This document shows, piece by piece, positions 26,027 through 35,145 of a DNA stretch of 64,000 nucleotides. The DNA is from Sphingopyxis sp. PAMC25046 (lineage in GTDB: Bacteria; Pseudomonadota; Alphaproteobacteria; Sphingomonadales; Sphingomonadaceae): contig NZ_CP039250.1 in assembly GCF_004795895.1 (NCBI RefSeq), positions 3,348,001 to 3,412,000 on the forward strand. The letters are read 5' to 3'. Every line of letters starts with the position of its first letter. The first letter of the stretch is position 1. Below the pieces are notes generated by a model. That model saw nothing but the letters and a program-made list of their open reading frames with translations, did no database searches and was not told the DNA's origin. A program made the position numbers and the translations under genes.

Positions 26027-26920
26027 CTACCTTCCTTCTCGGGCAGAGATCAGCCGATCGATGTTACGCAGAAATGAAGCGAGCACGGGAGATGGATTGT
26101 CAGCACGATAGCCTGCGGCGACCTCGATGACCGGGCCATTTCCGACAAGCGGCCGGCTGACCAGCGAAGCCGGTAGCAAAGCCTCGACATAGGCCGGCAG
26201 CAGCGTAACCCCCCTGGTCGAGGCGACGAGCGAGATGCCTGTCGCATAGCCGTCGAGGAAGTGTATGGGCGTCATGGCCAGACCGCGCTCGCTGAAATAA
26301 CGCTCGACAATCCCTCGAAGAACATGCGGCGTGTCGGAATAGCCGACAAAGCTGTGTGGATCGATGTCGCGCGGATCGATTTCGGTGCGGGAGGCCAGCG
26401 CGTGTTCGCGCGGCAAAATCACCACAATCGGTTCGTGCGCGATCACTTTATATGTCACATCGGGCTGGGGCTCGATTCGAGAGAAGCCAAGGTCGATGTC
26501 GCCCCTCTGCACCGCGGCGCCGATCGCGGGCGAGAAGTCGCTCGTGACCCGGAAATCCGTTGTCCGCAGCTCATCGCTCAGCACGCTCGTGACGTGGCGC
26601 AGCCACTCAACCTCATGCCCGGTGAGGAAGCCGACGGCAAAGCTGGCCTTGACAGGCCTGACCGTCCGCCGCGCCGCCGCGATCGCTTCGCGGGCCTGGG
26701 CAAGCGCCAGTCGGGCATGGTCGAGGAACGCTTCCCCGGCAGAGGTAAGCGCGACGCCGCGCGAGCCGCGCACGAAAAGCGGCGTGCCGATCTCGGCCTC
26801 AAGGTCCCTGAGTTGGCGGCTAAGCGAGGGCTGCGACGTGTGGAGACGCTTCTCCGCCGCCTCGGTCAGGCTTCCCGTTTCTGCAACGGCAACGAAATAG
26901 CGCAGGTGACGAAGCTCCAT
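26027..26920 (-). CDS. LysR-family transcriptional regulator
   Basis: A 297-residue LysR protein: winged helix at residues 1-60 (LRYFVAVAETGSLTEAAEKRLHTSQPSLSRQLRDLEAEIG) and an effector domain typical of type 2 periplasmic-binding folds (DIDLGFSRIEPQPD; EPIVVILPREHALA). It is divergent from the DJ-1-like gene at 27188 with 267 bases between, so it probably controls that gene and itself. The ligand is unknown. Confidence 0.93.
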   Translation of the reverse strand: MELRHLRYFVAVAETGSLTEAAEKRLHTSQPSLSRQLRDLEAEIGTPLFVRGSRGVALTSAGEAFLDHARLALAQAREAIAAARRTVRPVKASFAVGFLTGHEVEWLRHVTSVLSDELRTTDFRVTSDFSPAIGAAVQRGDIDLGFSRIEPQPDVTYKVIAHEPIVVILPREHALASRTEIDPRDIDPHSFVGYSDTPHVLRGIVERYFSERGLAMTPIHFLDGYATGISLVASTRGVTLLPAYVEALLPASLVSRPLVGNGPVIEVAAGYRADNPSPVLASFLRNIDRLISAREGR

Positions 26921-27187
26921 CTACCATGCTTTCTAGGCATGATAGCCCAAGATGCAAAGTCTTTGTAACTACCGGATGGAAGGCCTATTTGACCTTTACC
27001 GAGACGATAAGGACCTGCTTGGAAGGTCTGATAGTCGCAATCACGCAGCCGGATAAGCGCGTTCGAACCCTATTCGTCCGTGGGCAGTCCCGCACGTCTG
27101 CTTGAGGCTTCGCCCCGGACGCCTGCGCTCTTCCCTGCCCTTGGCCGGCGAGAGGCATCCGCAACGACCCAATGCTGGAGAAAAACG

Positions 27188-27883
27188 ATGACCAAAATCC
27201 TGATTGTTCTGTCTGCCGCCGACACCTGGACCCGCGCCGACGGCTCGAAATACGAAAGTGGGGTCTGGGCCGAGGAATTTGTCGTCATGGACGAGAAATT
27301 CATTGCCGAAGGTTGCACCGTCGACATTGCAACGCCCGGGGGCGTCGCGCCGAAAATCGATCCCCACAGCATGAACCCCGATGTTGTCGGACAGGAGAGC
27401 GTCGATCACTTCCGCAAATATCTCGACGCCATCGCCGAGCGGCTGACCCGTCCGCTGATTCTCGCCGATGTCGATGGTCGCCACTATGACGCCATCGTTA
27501 TTCCCGGCGGGCATGGCCCCGTCGAGGATCTCTACAAGGACCCCGACATGGCTCGCATCCTTCTGGAAGCCGACGGCGCCGGCATTCTCATTGCGCCCGT
27601 CTGCCACGGCCAGGCCGCTTTGCTCTCCACGCGCGGATCCGATGGAAGCTGGCCCTTTGCCGGACGTGCCATGACTTCGTTCAGCGATGAGGAAGAAGTC
27701 GAACTGGGCACTGCCGACAACGCGCCCTGGTTGCTCGCCGACACCTTGCGCAAGTCCGGGGCGCGGTACGAGAAGGGACCGAACTGGGGCGCTTATGTGG
27801 TGCGCGATGGGAACCTACTGACAGGCCAGAACCCCGCCTCGAGCGCGCCCCTCGCCGACGCAGTGCTGGCGGCGCTACGCTGA
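27188..27883 (+). CDS. DJ-1/PfpI-family protein, Hsp31-like class
   Basis: A 231-residue protein with the larger Hsp31/YajL-type architecture: an N-terminal SGVWAEEF segment, a conserved glutamate near 29-30, and the nucleophile elbow APVCHGQAAL with C139-H140. Members are described as chaperones, glyoxalase III-type enzymes or deglycases. It is divergent from a LysR gene that likely regulates it, and it is separate from the shorter PfpI protein at 5279. The start is set by the ATG of MTKILIVLS; the long upstream frame is antisense-like. Confidence 0.9.
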   Translation: MTKILIVLSAADTWTRADGSKYESGVWAEEFVVMDEKFIAEGCTVDIATPGGVAPKIDPHSMNPDVVGQESVDHFRKYLDAIAERLTRPLILADVDGRHYDAIVIPGGHGPVEDLYKDPDMARILLEADGAGILIAPVCHGQAALLSTRGSDGSWPFAGRAMTSFSDEEEVELGTADNAPWLLADTLRKSGARYEKGPNWGAYVVRDGNLLTGQNPASSAPLADAVLAALR

Positions 27884-28000
27884 GAACCGTCTTACTCACC
27901 CGGGGTCGGCCGCAGGCTGACCCCTCCGCGCCACTGGCCGCTCAAGGCCGGTCCGCTTTTGGCTCGACCGTACGCCGAAGCAAACACGCGCCAATTCCCG

Positions 28001-28873
28001 TTATTTTCCAGCCATCGCGAGCGCCTCGAGAATGTTGTCGACAACAAACGAAGGATCTTCATGCGGAAGGCCGTGTCCGGCAGTCCGGGAAATATTCTGT
28101 TTCGCGCGGGACGACAGTGTAAGCAGTCCGCTCTGCATGCTCTGTGTAGCCGCCTCGAGCTTAACCGCGAGCGGTTCCGATAACCCCGGCACCATTCTGA
28201 AATTTACGCTATGGGTCGCGATGACCAGCGGTTTGGACCCGAGCGAGCGGAGCGCGCGCGCCTGCTTAGCGCTGGCCTCGAAGTCTAATCTCTCTTCATT
28301 CCTCGTGGGATCGTTAGCCATCAACATCAGAAAGGTCCGCGCCTCGGTGATAGCCTTCTCTTCATCGGGCGCTGGGGCTGGTAAAATTGAGAGCCATGTA
28401 TCGATCTGGTCGGGATGGGTTGACGACACGAGTACGAGCCCGGCCGTTTCTTCCGGATACAGGCTTGCGAATACCTGCGCATGCAATCCTCCGATGGAGT
28501 GGCCCACGATGAGATACGGCCCCGCTATTCCCACCTTGTGAAGAACATTGCGTAGATCCGTCGCCGCATCAGCGCTGGTTCGGATGCGTTCTGGCGCAGC
28601 CCCGCTCGCGCCAAGGCCCGCCCGATCATAGAGGCAGACAAGAGTGCGTTCGCCAACCTTGGCTGCGATCCCTCGCCAGCCGGGATCTTCGGCAGGCGCC
28701 GTTCCCATCCCAGCATCGACAACGACGGTGGGCGCACCAGCCCCCTGGCATTTCAATTGGATAGAGCGCCCACCTATGTCGAATGGGCCCTCTACGGAGA
28801 AACCGTCCGATCCCTCGGCAGTGCCGACGGTCGCGGTCATCAAAACAATTGGCAGGGCTAGCAAAGAGCGCAT
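28001..28873 (-). CDS. Exported alpha/beta hydrolase
   Basis: A 290-residue hydrolase with a signal peptide (MRSLLALPIVLMTATVGTAEG). The nucleophile motif is GHSIGGLHAQVFA (S about 126), with DRAGLGASG and a late histidine in AGHGLPHEDPSF. The substrate is unknown; the fold covers lipases, esterases and haloalkane dehalogenases. The ATG at 28873 gives a cleaner signal peptide than 28885. It is convergent with the DJ-1-like gene. Confidence 0.82.
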   Translation of the reverse strand: MRSLLALPIVLMTATVGTAEGSDGFSVEGPFDIGGRSIQLKCQGAGAPTVVVDAGMGTAPAEDPGWRGIAAKVGERTLVCLYDRAGLGASGAAPERIRTSADAATDLRNVLHKVGIAGPYLIVGHSIGGLHAQVFASLYPEETAGLVLVSSTHPDQIDTWLSILPAPAPDEEKAITEARTFLMLMANDPTRNEERLDFEASAKQARALRSLGSKPLVIATHSVNFRMVPGLSEPLAVKLEAATQSMQSGLLTLSSRAKQNISRTAGHGLPHEDPSFVVDNILEALAMAGK

Positions 28874-28959
28874 CAATTTCTCCAAATCGGCTGCGCAACC
28901 GAAGCTGCGTCAGCTTAGTAGACGGTAGCTCGATGGCATTTGGACGCGCAAACGGGATA

Positions 28960-29475
28960 AGCGCAATCGCCTTTTCTGGCCGTGTGTGGACGGCCCTCCG
29001 TTGGCAAGCGGTTTCTGGATGATGCAGTTTGCTGGTTGGTGCAGCCATGTGTCCGGCCTGTGATGCGGCCTTGTCATGCGCCGCTGGCCATGATGCCTTT
29101 CGCGCGGATCGGGTCCCGACCAATTGCTCGCACTCGGAGTGCACCGGCCAAAATGGGTTTTCCTGATCCGGCGGTTTCAACCGGTTTTGTGCATCAGCTC
29201 CTGTCTGCCCTTCCCAACCTCGGCGACGCCTTGCCCGGCGCCTGATCTCCTATGCGTGCGCGACCTGCGGTTCGCGGTAGTGCTCGCCGCTCGTCATCAT
29301 GGCCCAGACCATGCGCGCGGTCTTGTTCGCGAGCGCGACGGCCGCGACCTTCGTGGCGCGCCTCTTCATCAGCTCGATAAGCCAGACCCGCTTGGTACCG
29401 TGTCGTTCTGCCAGCGCCGACATCGTCGACAAGTTCGCCCTGCACGACAAGACCGGATTCGAGCTTGGGGCCGTT
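28960..29475 (-). mobile_element. IS110-family transposase remnant
   Basis: Only the C-terminal ~60 residues of an IS110-type transposase remain (about 29250-29450): ERHGTKRVWLIELMKRR, KVAAVALANKTARMVWAMM and GEHYREPQVAHA before TAG. The catalytic DEDD and serine domains are missing, and the frame runs into unrelated sequence upstream. The ~290 bases after the stop look like the IS 3' end, but its exact border is a guess. No second end or target duplication was found. Confidence 0.65.
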
Positions 29476-29695
29476 CCGCACTGATGCAGGCTTGGCAGTC
29501 GTCTCCGCTAGCAGTCAGGATGCTTTTGGCGCGAAGGAAGAAGAACCAGACGCTTTGGCTAGACCTGGCCACGCAGCGGAGACTGCAATTTATCCGAAAT
29601 CTCTTGATATCTCATTGGCATCGCGGTCGAGTGTGCGGTTCCGCAACATGCTCAAATGATGCCCGTACAGAGGAAGAGGACATTGAAGGGCCGCG

Positions 29696-30151
29696 TCATG
29701 CCGCACCTACCGACTTGGGGACGCAGCAGGTCGAACTCGTGTCATTGCCTGCGAGCTGATCGAGCGCCGGGCTGTCACCATAGGTGGTCGCTTCGCCATC
29801 AGTGAAGAAAGCTTCCCAGACGATGCCGTCGGGGTCAGCAATCCAGCTCTTCTCCGACTTGGCGTAGCAACAGGTCGTCCGGCCTTCTTCGAGGACTGGT
29901 CGGTCGGCAGCCCTGAGGCGGCCATAGACCTCACCGAGCTCTTCCGCGCTCTCGACCTGGATGCCGAGATGCTCAATGCCCTTGCGGGCATGGTTGCCCG
30001 CCGAGATCGCGAAGTTGACGCGCGGATCTTCGAGCATCCACTTGGCATAATCGTCCTTCACGACGGTCGGCTCCGCGCCGAACATTGTGGAATAGAAACC
30101 GATAGAAGCGCCGAGATCCTCGACGCCGACGTGGACATGCAGACGCTTCAT
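29696..30151 (-). CDS. arsI: ArsI/CadI-type metalloenzyme (probable C-As lyase)
   Basis: A 151-residue vicinal-oxygen-chelate protein. ArsI cleaves the carbon-arsenic bond of trivalent methyl- and aromatic arsenicals. The ArsI-specific cysteine pair is present (C94-C95 in TTCCYAKSEKSW), with metal ligands at H5/H7, H61 (IEHLGIQ) and E113 (VWEAF). The tail has another CC pair (TSSTCCVPKS). It overlaps the arsR stop by four bases and would be repressed by that regulator. The related CadI proteins bind cadmium and share these features, so substrate preference needs care. Confidence 0.88.
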   Translation of the reverse strand: MKRLHVHVGVEDLGASIGFYSTMFGAEPTVVKDDYAKWMLEDPRVNFAISAGNHARKGIEHLGIQVESAEELGEVYGRLRAADRPVLEEGRTTCCYAKSEKSWIADPDGIVWEAFFTDGEATTYGDSPALDQLAGNDTSSTCCVPKSVGAA

Positions 30152-30492
30152 ACGCTCTTCCTTTCCTGTGCGGGGGCCTCACAATCCACGCCCGGGCCGC
30201 AAACGGCCGCACCTGCGCAGCAATTTTCCATGAGGTAGGCGACCAGTGTGTTCATCGCCGGATAGTTGGCGCGATAGATGATCGAGCGATGCTGCCGCTC
30301 CTGGAGCACCAGCCCGGCTTCGCGGAGCTGCGTCAGGTGAAAGGATAGTGAGCTGTTCGGCACGCCGAGCTTCTCGGCGATAGCTCCGGCAGCTAGCCCC
30401 ACTTCGCCCGCCTGCACCAACAGGCGGAACAGTGCGAGACGATGTTCCTGCGCGAGAGCCCCTAAAGAGGCGACAGCTGAGTCTGCTTGCAT
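30148..30492 (-). CDS. arsR: ArsR-family repressor
   Basis: A 114-residue winged-helix regulator (LAQEHRLALFRLLVQAG; LGVPNSSLSFHLTQLREAGLV). The arsenic-sensing cysteines are likely the C-terminal cluster ENCCAGAAVCGPGVDC rather than the classic ELCVCDL motif in the DNA-binding helix. Its start is preceded by two palindromic operators, and it heads a two-gene unit with arsI. Confidence 0.93.
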   Translation of the reverse strand: MQADSAVASLGALAQEHRLALFRLLVQAGEVGLAAGAIAEKLGVPNSSLSFHLTQLREAGLVLQERQHRSIIYRANYPAMNTLVAYLMENCCAGAAVCGPGVDCEAPAQERKSV

Positions 30493-30503
30493 CGGCGAAT
30501 CCT

Positions 30504-30573
30504 CATTTCGAATAATGTCGAAATGTCAGATCAAGCACTGATCGTCAATCTCATTTTGACATTTCTCGAAATG
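30504..30573 (-). promoter_or_regulatory. ArsR operators
   Basis: Two palindromes in the AT-rich region upstream of arsR: CATTTCGA-N6-TCGAAATG (30504-30525, 8-bp perfect arms) and CATTTC-TC-GAAATG (30560-30573). The first starts 12 bases before the start codon. Confidence 0.75.
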
Positions 30574-30674
30574 AGTATCTGACCGATTGCGGTCAGAGGG
30601 CTTCTAGCAGAAAATCGAAGCCACGCGGACGTTCGGGATATCGGCGATCACTGTGTAGCCCGCGCGTCTCGGTT

Positions 30675-31421
30675 TCAGATATTGCCGGTCAAAGAGCGCC
30701 ACCGGCTCGGGCTGAGGCTGACCAGCGACGCAAAACTACGCGTAAAATGCGATTGGTCTGCAAAGCCGCAATCGGCAGCGATCTCCGCAAACGGTTTTCC
30801 TGCGGCGACATCTGGCAAGGTCCGAAGAATACGGCTTCGTGCCCGATAAGCGGAGGGGGCAATACCATAGAGTTTTCTGAACCCGCGGCTAATCGTTTCC
30901 GGACGCAGGCCGTTACTGCGCGCCCACTGCTCCAGTTCGGTCGCCGGATCACGCCGCAAATCCATCGCCAACTGATCGGGCCAATCGGGCGCAGCTGGCT
31001 GCCGCAGAACAATGTCCGACTCCAGCATGGATGTTGCGGCGGACAGGTCCTTTTCCGCGAGCCGGGCGAGACGATCCGGATCGCGAATACTGCCGAGCGG
31101 TGAGCTAACTGCGCCGCGCCAAGGAAGCACCAGAACTTCAGCCCCGCTGCGCTCGACCCGATCGAGGTGCGATTCATAGGCGCCGTGCAATATGACGTCG
31201 CCGGGTTGCACATGCATCCGCCCGCGATCACCGGCCTCGCAGTAACTGCCCGAAAGAACCACAGCGGCGAATCCCGCATCGTGCCGATGCCGGCCGAGAT
31301 GCTGACCGGAGGGATGCAGCAGCCGACCGGCTCGCGTATGAACGACGCATTCGCATGTCATGTCGCAAGCATCAGCCGGACACCGGGCAAGGTCAAGCCA
31401 GTTCAAGACAGGCCACGCCAT
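30675..31421 (-). CDS. AraC-family transcriptional regulator
   Basis: A 248-residue protein with an N-terminal cupin-like sensor (HLGRHRHDAGFAAVVLSGSY, MHVQPGDVILHG) and a C-terminal double helix-turn-helix (ELEQWARSNGLRPETISRGFRKLYG; FAEIAADCGFADQSHFTRSF). ATG 31421 (MAWPVLNW) is preferred; the upstream frame overlaps the divergent peptidase gene. Only 54 bases separate the two start codons, so it is a probable regulator of the peptidase/serine hydrolase operon. Confidence 0.85.
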   Translation of the reverse strand: MAWPVLNWLDLARCPADACDMTCECVVHTRAGRLLHPSGQHLGRHRHDAGFAAVVLSGSYCEAGDRGRMHVQPGDVILHGAYESHLDRVERSGAEVLVLPWRGAVSSPLGSIRDPDRLARLAEKDLSAATSMLESDIVLRQPAAPDWPDQLAMDLRRDPATELEQWARSNGLRPETISRGFRKLYGIAPSAYRARSRILRTLPDVAAGKPFAEIAADCGFADQSHFTRSFASLVSLSPSRWRSLTGNI

Positions 31422-31475
31422 GGGGGATAGAAGCCCATTCCGATCCCTCACCGCACGGACCCCCTCTTGACCCTT

Positions 31476-33398
31476 ATGTCCCGTCTTTTTCGACCTCTCC
31501 TGCGCGCGATCGCGATCATTTTCCTTGCGATAATCACCGCGTCGGCGGCATTCGCCGAAGATCCTGTGAGGATGTCGATCGACGTCGATGCTCGCGATGT
31601 GCTGCGCGGTATCCAGCACACTCATATCGTTATGCCGACACGGCCCGGCCCGATGACGCTCGCCTATCCCAGATGGATTCCGGGCGAGCATCGTCCGAAC
31701 GGGCCGATTACGCAGCTGATCGGGCTTCGCATCATGGCGAACGGCGAGCCCCTCGCCTGGCGGCGCGATACCGCAGACGCTTTTTCGTTTCGGATCGATG
31801 TGCCGCGGGGCGTGAACAGGATCGATGTCCGGCTGGACTATCTGTCGCCCGCGAGGCGCTTCGGCGCGGGTTTTGGAAAATCTCCCAACGTGACGCCGGG
31901 CCTCGCCTACATATTGTTCAACCATCTTCTCCTCTATCCCGCGGACGCGCGTGCCGACGCCGTCCGCGTCGCTGCAAGCATCAGGATCCCCGTCGGCTGG
32001 CGTGCCGATGGCGCACTGCCGATGACGACGGCTTCGGATGGCCGCCTCGCACTACCCGAAACCACCCTCGCAAGACTCGTCGACTCGCCGGTGCTGGCGT
32101 CGGCGCGGCTGGACCGAACCGCCCTTCCGGGCCGCAGTTTTCCGGCGCGTGTTTCGATCGCCACGGATGCCGCCGGCGAGCACTCCCTCGCCCAAAGGGA
32201 CGCGGGGGCGCTCGGCCGCCTGGTGGACGAGACGCAGCGCCTCATCGGCGGCGATCCGCTCGACGATTATGTCTGGCTCGTCGGCGTCAGCGAACGGCTT
32301 CATCATGACGGCATCGAACATCTGGCCTCGTCCGACGTCAGGGTCGCGCCCGGTTTCTTCAGCGATCCCAGCAAACGCTATCAGTGGAGCGTCCTGCCCC
32401 ACGAACTGTTCCATGTCTGGAACGGAAAGTTTCGCCGTCCGCAAGAGATGGCGACGCGCAATTTCCAGCAGCCCGTCACCACCGACCTGCTCTGGGTCTA
32501 TGAGGGTCTGACCCGCTATTATGGCGACGTCGTCCTGCCTGTGCGCAGCGGGCTGGTCTCGCGCGAGCAGACGCTCGATTATCTGGCCTTCGTCGGCGCG
32601 CAGCTCGATCGCGGCCGCCCCGGCCGGGCCTGGCGAAGCCTCGCGGATACTGCGGTCACGGTTCCGGCTTTCGACGATGCGCCATTCGATGGGACCGCCG
32701 CGCGCCGCGCCGCCGACTATTATAACGAAATGCTGCTTGTCTGGCTCGAAGCCGACATGCTGATCCGCCAGCGGAGCGGCGGGCGCCGATCACTCGACGA
32801 TTTCTGCCGCCTGTTTCTTGCGCGAACCGCAGACGGCGCCGAGGTCGCGCCCTACTCGCGTGCCGACGTCATTCGGGCGCTGCGATCGGTCGAGGATTTC
32901 GACTGGGACAGCTTCTTCAAGGCGAGGATCGACGAGGCGGCACCGCAAGCACCGCTCGAAGGACTGACGGCCGCCGGATGGAAGCTCGTCTATGGCGCTG
33001 AGCCCAACCCCTTCCTTGCCGATGTCGAGGAAGGATCGGGCATCCATAATCTCTCCACCTCGCTGGGCCTGTGGGTGTCGGAAGATGGCGAGGTTCGCGA
33101 CGTCGCGCCGGGATCGCCCGCCTTCGCAGCCGCGATCGCGCCGGGCACGCAGATCCGGAAAGTCGATAGCCGCCCCTGGTCGATCAACGATTTGCGGGCA
33201 TCTATCGCCAAGGCTGGCGCCGGTCCGCTGCGGCTGGACGTGCGCACCGGCACGCTCGATCGACAGCTGGACATTGCATATGACGGAGGCCCTCAAATCC
33301 CGAGCTTGCACCGCATACCCGGAACGCAGGACATGCTTCGGTCGATATTCACGCCCCTGGCGCAGCCCGAGGGCGACAATCACAAGGAGGCCTCATGA
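31476..33398 (+). CDS. M61-family (glycyl aminopeptidase-type) metallopeptidase with PDZ domain
   Basis: A 640-residue exported zinc peptidase with a signal peptide (LLRAIAIIFLAIITASAAFA). It has the HExxH motif HELFH at about 309-313, the third ligand E343 in VYEGLTRYYGD, and a C-terminal PDZ-like domain about 520-600 (VRDVAPGSPAFAAAIAPGTQI). M61 enzymes remove N-terminal glycine/alanine or cut peptides in the periplasm. ATG 31476 is preferred to the TTG at 31467. Its stop overlaps the next gene by four bases, so the two enzymes are co-produced. Confidence 0.9.
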   Translation: MSRLFRPLLRAIAIIFLAIITASAAFAEDPVRMSIDVDARDVLRGIQHTHIVMPTRPGPMTLAYPRWIPGEHRPNGPITQLIGLRIMANGEPLAWRRDTADAFSFRIDVPRGVNRIDVRLDYLSPARRFGAGFGKSPNVTPGLAYILFNHLLLYPADARADAVRVAASIRIPVGWRADGALPMTTASDGRLALPETTLARLVDSPVLASARLDRTALPGRSFPARVSIATDAAGEHSLAQRDAGALGRLVDETQRLIGGDPLDDYVWLVGVSERLHHDGIEHLASSDVRVAPGFFSDPSKRYQWSVLPHELFHVWNGKFRRPQEMATRNFQQPVTTDLLWVYEGLTRYYGDVVLPVRSGLVSREQTLDYLAFVGAQLDRGRPGRAWRSLADTAVTVPAFDDAPFDGTAARRAADYYNEMLLVWLEADMLIRQRSGGRRSLDDFCRLFLARTADGAEVAPYSRADVIRALRSVEDFDWDSFFKARIDEAAPQAPLEGLTAAGWKLVYGAEPNPFLADVEEGSGIHNLSTSLGLWVSEDGEVRDVAPGSPAFAAAIAPGTQIRKVDSRPWSINDLRASIAKAGAGPLRLDVRTGTLDRQLDIAYDGGPQIPSLHRIPGTQDMLRSIFTPLAQPEGDNHKEAS

Positions 33399-35089
33399 CC
33401 ATTGTCGACCGCCGATCATTCCTCGCGCATGCGGCCGCCCTCCCCGCTGCGGGAGCGTTGGGAAGGAGCGAGGCGGCGCGCGCGGCGGTGGATGGAGAAT
33501 TCGCCGCCCTCATCGACGCCGAGCGCAGGGCGATCGGAGCGGCGATGGCGACCGACGGGATCGGCGCCGCGGCGATATGCCTCGTCCACCGGGAGCGGCC
33601 GGTGTGGGTCGAAGGCTTCGGCCATGCGGGAGCATCCGGGGATCGTCCGGTCGGGCCCGACACGCTCTTCAGCATCCAGTCGACCTCGAAGAGCTTCGCC
33701 GCCGTCGCGGCGCTCCTTGCGGTGCAGGACGGTCTGCTCGATCTCGATGCACCCATCACGCGCTATCTGCCCGAGTTCAAGGTGAACAGCCGGTTCGAAC
33801 CGGCGCCGCACGAACGGATCACGGTGCGGCTGCTCCTCGCCAACCGCGCCGGTTTCACCCACGAGGCGCCGATCGGAAACAATTATCATTCGGCGGCACC
33901 GAGCTTCGCAGCGCATATTCGCAGCATCTCCGACACCTGGCTGCGCTTTCCCGTCGGCGATCGCTATCGTTATTCGAACCTCGGCTACGATCTTGCCGGC
34001 CATATCGTCGAGCGCGTCGCCGGTATCCCCTATGCGGAATGGTTGCGGCGGCGGATATTCGAACCGCTCGGCATGAGCTCGAGCACCGCCGATCCTGCGG
34101 TATACACGGCCAATGCGAACCGCGCGGCGGGCACTCACAAGGGCTATGACGCGGTGCCGCTGGTCACGCCGCTCGTCGTGTCGGGCGGGGTGTGGACAAA
34201 CGCGCACGATATGGCGGCCTATGCCACCTTCCTTACTGCGCGCGGCCGATGGAGGGACCGCCACCTCCTCGCCCCCGAGCTTTGGACCGAGATGCACGGC
34301 TTCTCCCTCGGCGGCGATTATGGGCTCGGCGTCATGCGGAGCGAACGTCGCTATGGCAGCACGCCGGTTCGCCTGCTGCACCACCGCGGCGGCGGCTTCG
34401 GCTTCGGCTGCAATTTCGTCTATTGCCCCGAGGCTGAACTCGGCTGGGCGGCCCTGTTCAACCGCCCTGCCCTTGCCGGCTATCGCTTCGGCATGGACCT
34501 GCTCGACAAGGCTCTCGCGCAGCGGTTCGGCCCGCGCGCCCCGCGCCTTCCCGTCGCCGCGCTCGCTCCCATCCGGCTTTCCCCAGAGCGCGCCCGGGCG
34601 CTCGCCGGCCACTATATCGGCAGGAATGTGAGCGGGACGATCGAAGAGAGCGGCGGCAAACTGCGTTTCCGGAAGGACGAAGCCAAGACCGGCGAAACGC
34701 TGGAGTTGACGTCTCCGGACGAGCTTTTCGCGATCAATGCCGAAGGAGAAACAATCACATATCGCTACTATCCGGCAGCCGGTGCGTTGCCTGCGCACCT
34801 CGAATGCTCCAAAGGAGAGGCGAGTCTGGATTACAACGGCGGGCCTCACGATGCTCCGGGACCGGACAGCCCCGGATGGCAGCGCTATGTCGGCCGATAT
34901 CGAATCCAGCAGTGGGGCAAGCCCGCAATCGATGTCGTTATTGCTCGCCGCCACGGCTTTCTAGAGATCAACGGGACGCGTTTGGTCGTCGAGTTCGAGC
35001 CCGGACTGTTTTTCACCAGCGACGGCGAAGCCGTCGATTTTCGCGGTGAGGTTCCAACATGGCGTAATCTAATCCTCGAACCGGCTTAG
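33395..35089 (+). CDS. Serine hydrolase of the class C beta-lactamase/D-alanyl-peptidase fold
   Basis: A 564-residue exported protein (N-terminus with DRRSFLAHAAALP, Tat-like). The SxxK motif is S96-T-S-K99 (IQSTSKSF) and the YxN motif is Y194-S-N196 (RYSNLGY); the third motif HHRGGGFGFG lies further on. A C-terminal extension (about 400-564) resembles the lipocalin-like domains of some esterases and aminopeptidases. Members include penicillin-binding-protein-like enzymes, D-aminopeptidases and esterases. It is translationally coupled to the M61 peptidase, which suggests a joint role in peptide processing. Confidence 0.87.
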   Translation: MTIVDRRSFLAHAAALPAAGALGRSEAARAAVDGEFAALIDAERRAIGAAMATDGIGAAAICLVHRERPVWVEGFGHAGASGDRPVGPDTLFSIQSTSKSFAAVAALLAVQDGLLDLDAPITRYLPEFKVNSRFEPAPHERITVRLLLANRAGFTHEAPIGNNYHSAAPSFAAHIRSISDTWLRFPVGDRYRYSNLGYDLAGHIVERVAGIPYAEWLRRRIFEPLGMSSSTADPAVYTANANRAAGTHKGYDAVPLVTPLVVSGGVWTNAHDMAAYATFLTARGRWRDRHLLAPELWTEMHGFSLGGDYGLGVMRSERRYGSTPVRLLHHRGGGFGFGCNFVYCPEAELGWAALFNRPALAGYRFGMDLLDKALAQRFGPRAPRLPVAALAPIRLSPERARALAGHYIGRNVSGTIEESGGKLRFRKDEAKTGETLELTSPDELFAINAEGETITYRYYPAAGALPAHLECSKGEASLDYNGGPHDAPGPDSPGWQRYVGRYRIQQWGKPAIDVVIARRHGFLEINGTRLVVEFEPGLFFTSDGEAVDFRGEVPTWRNLILEPA

Positions 35090-35145
35090 CTGCTTGAGTC
35101 GCCAACCCTTTCGTCATGATCGTGCGAAGCATCTGGGAGACTTTC

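Noticed and set aside
27903..27926. GGGGTC...GACCCC hairpin between the DJ-1-like and hydrolase genes
   Set aside because: The stem is imperfect and has no T-run; it may end transcripts but is not strong enough to annotate.
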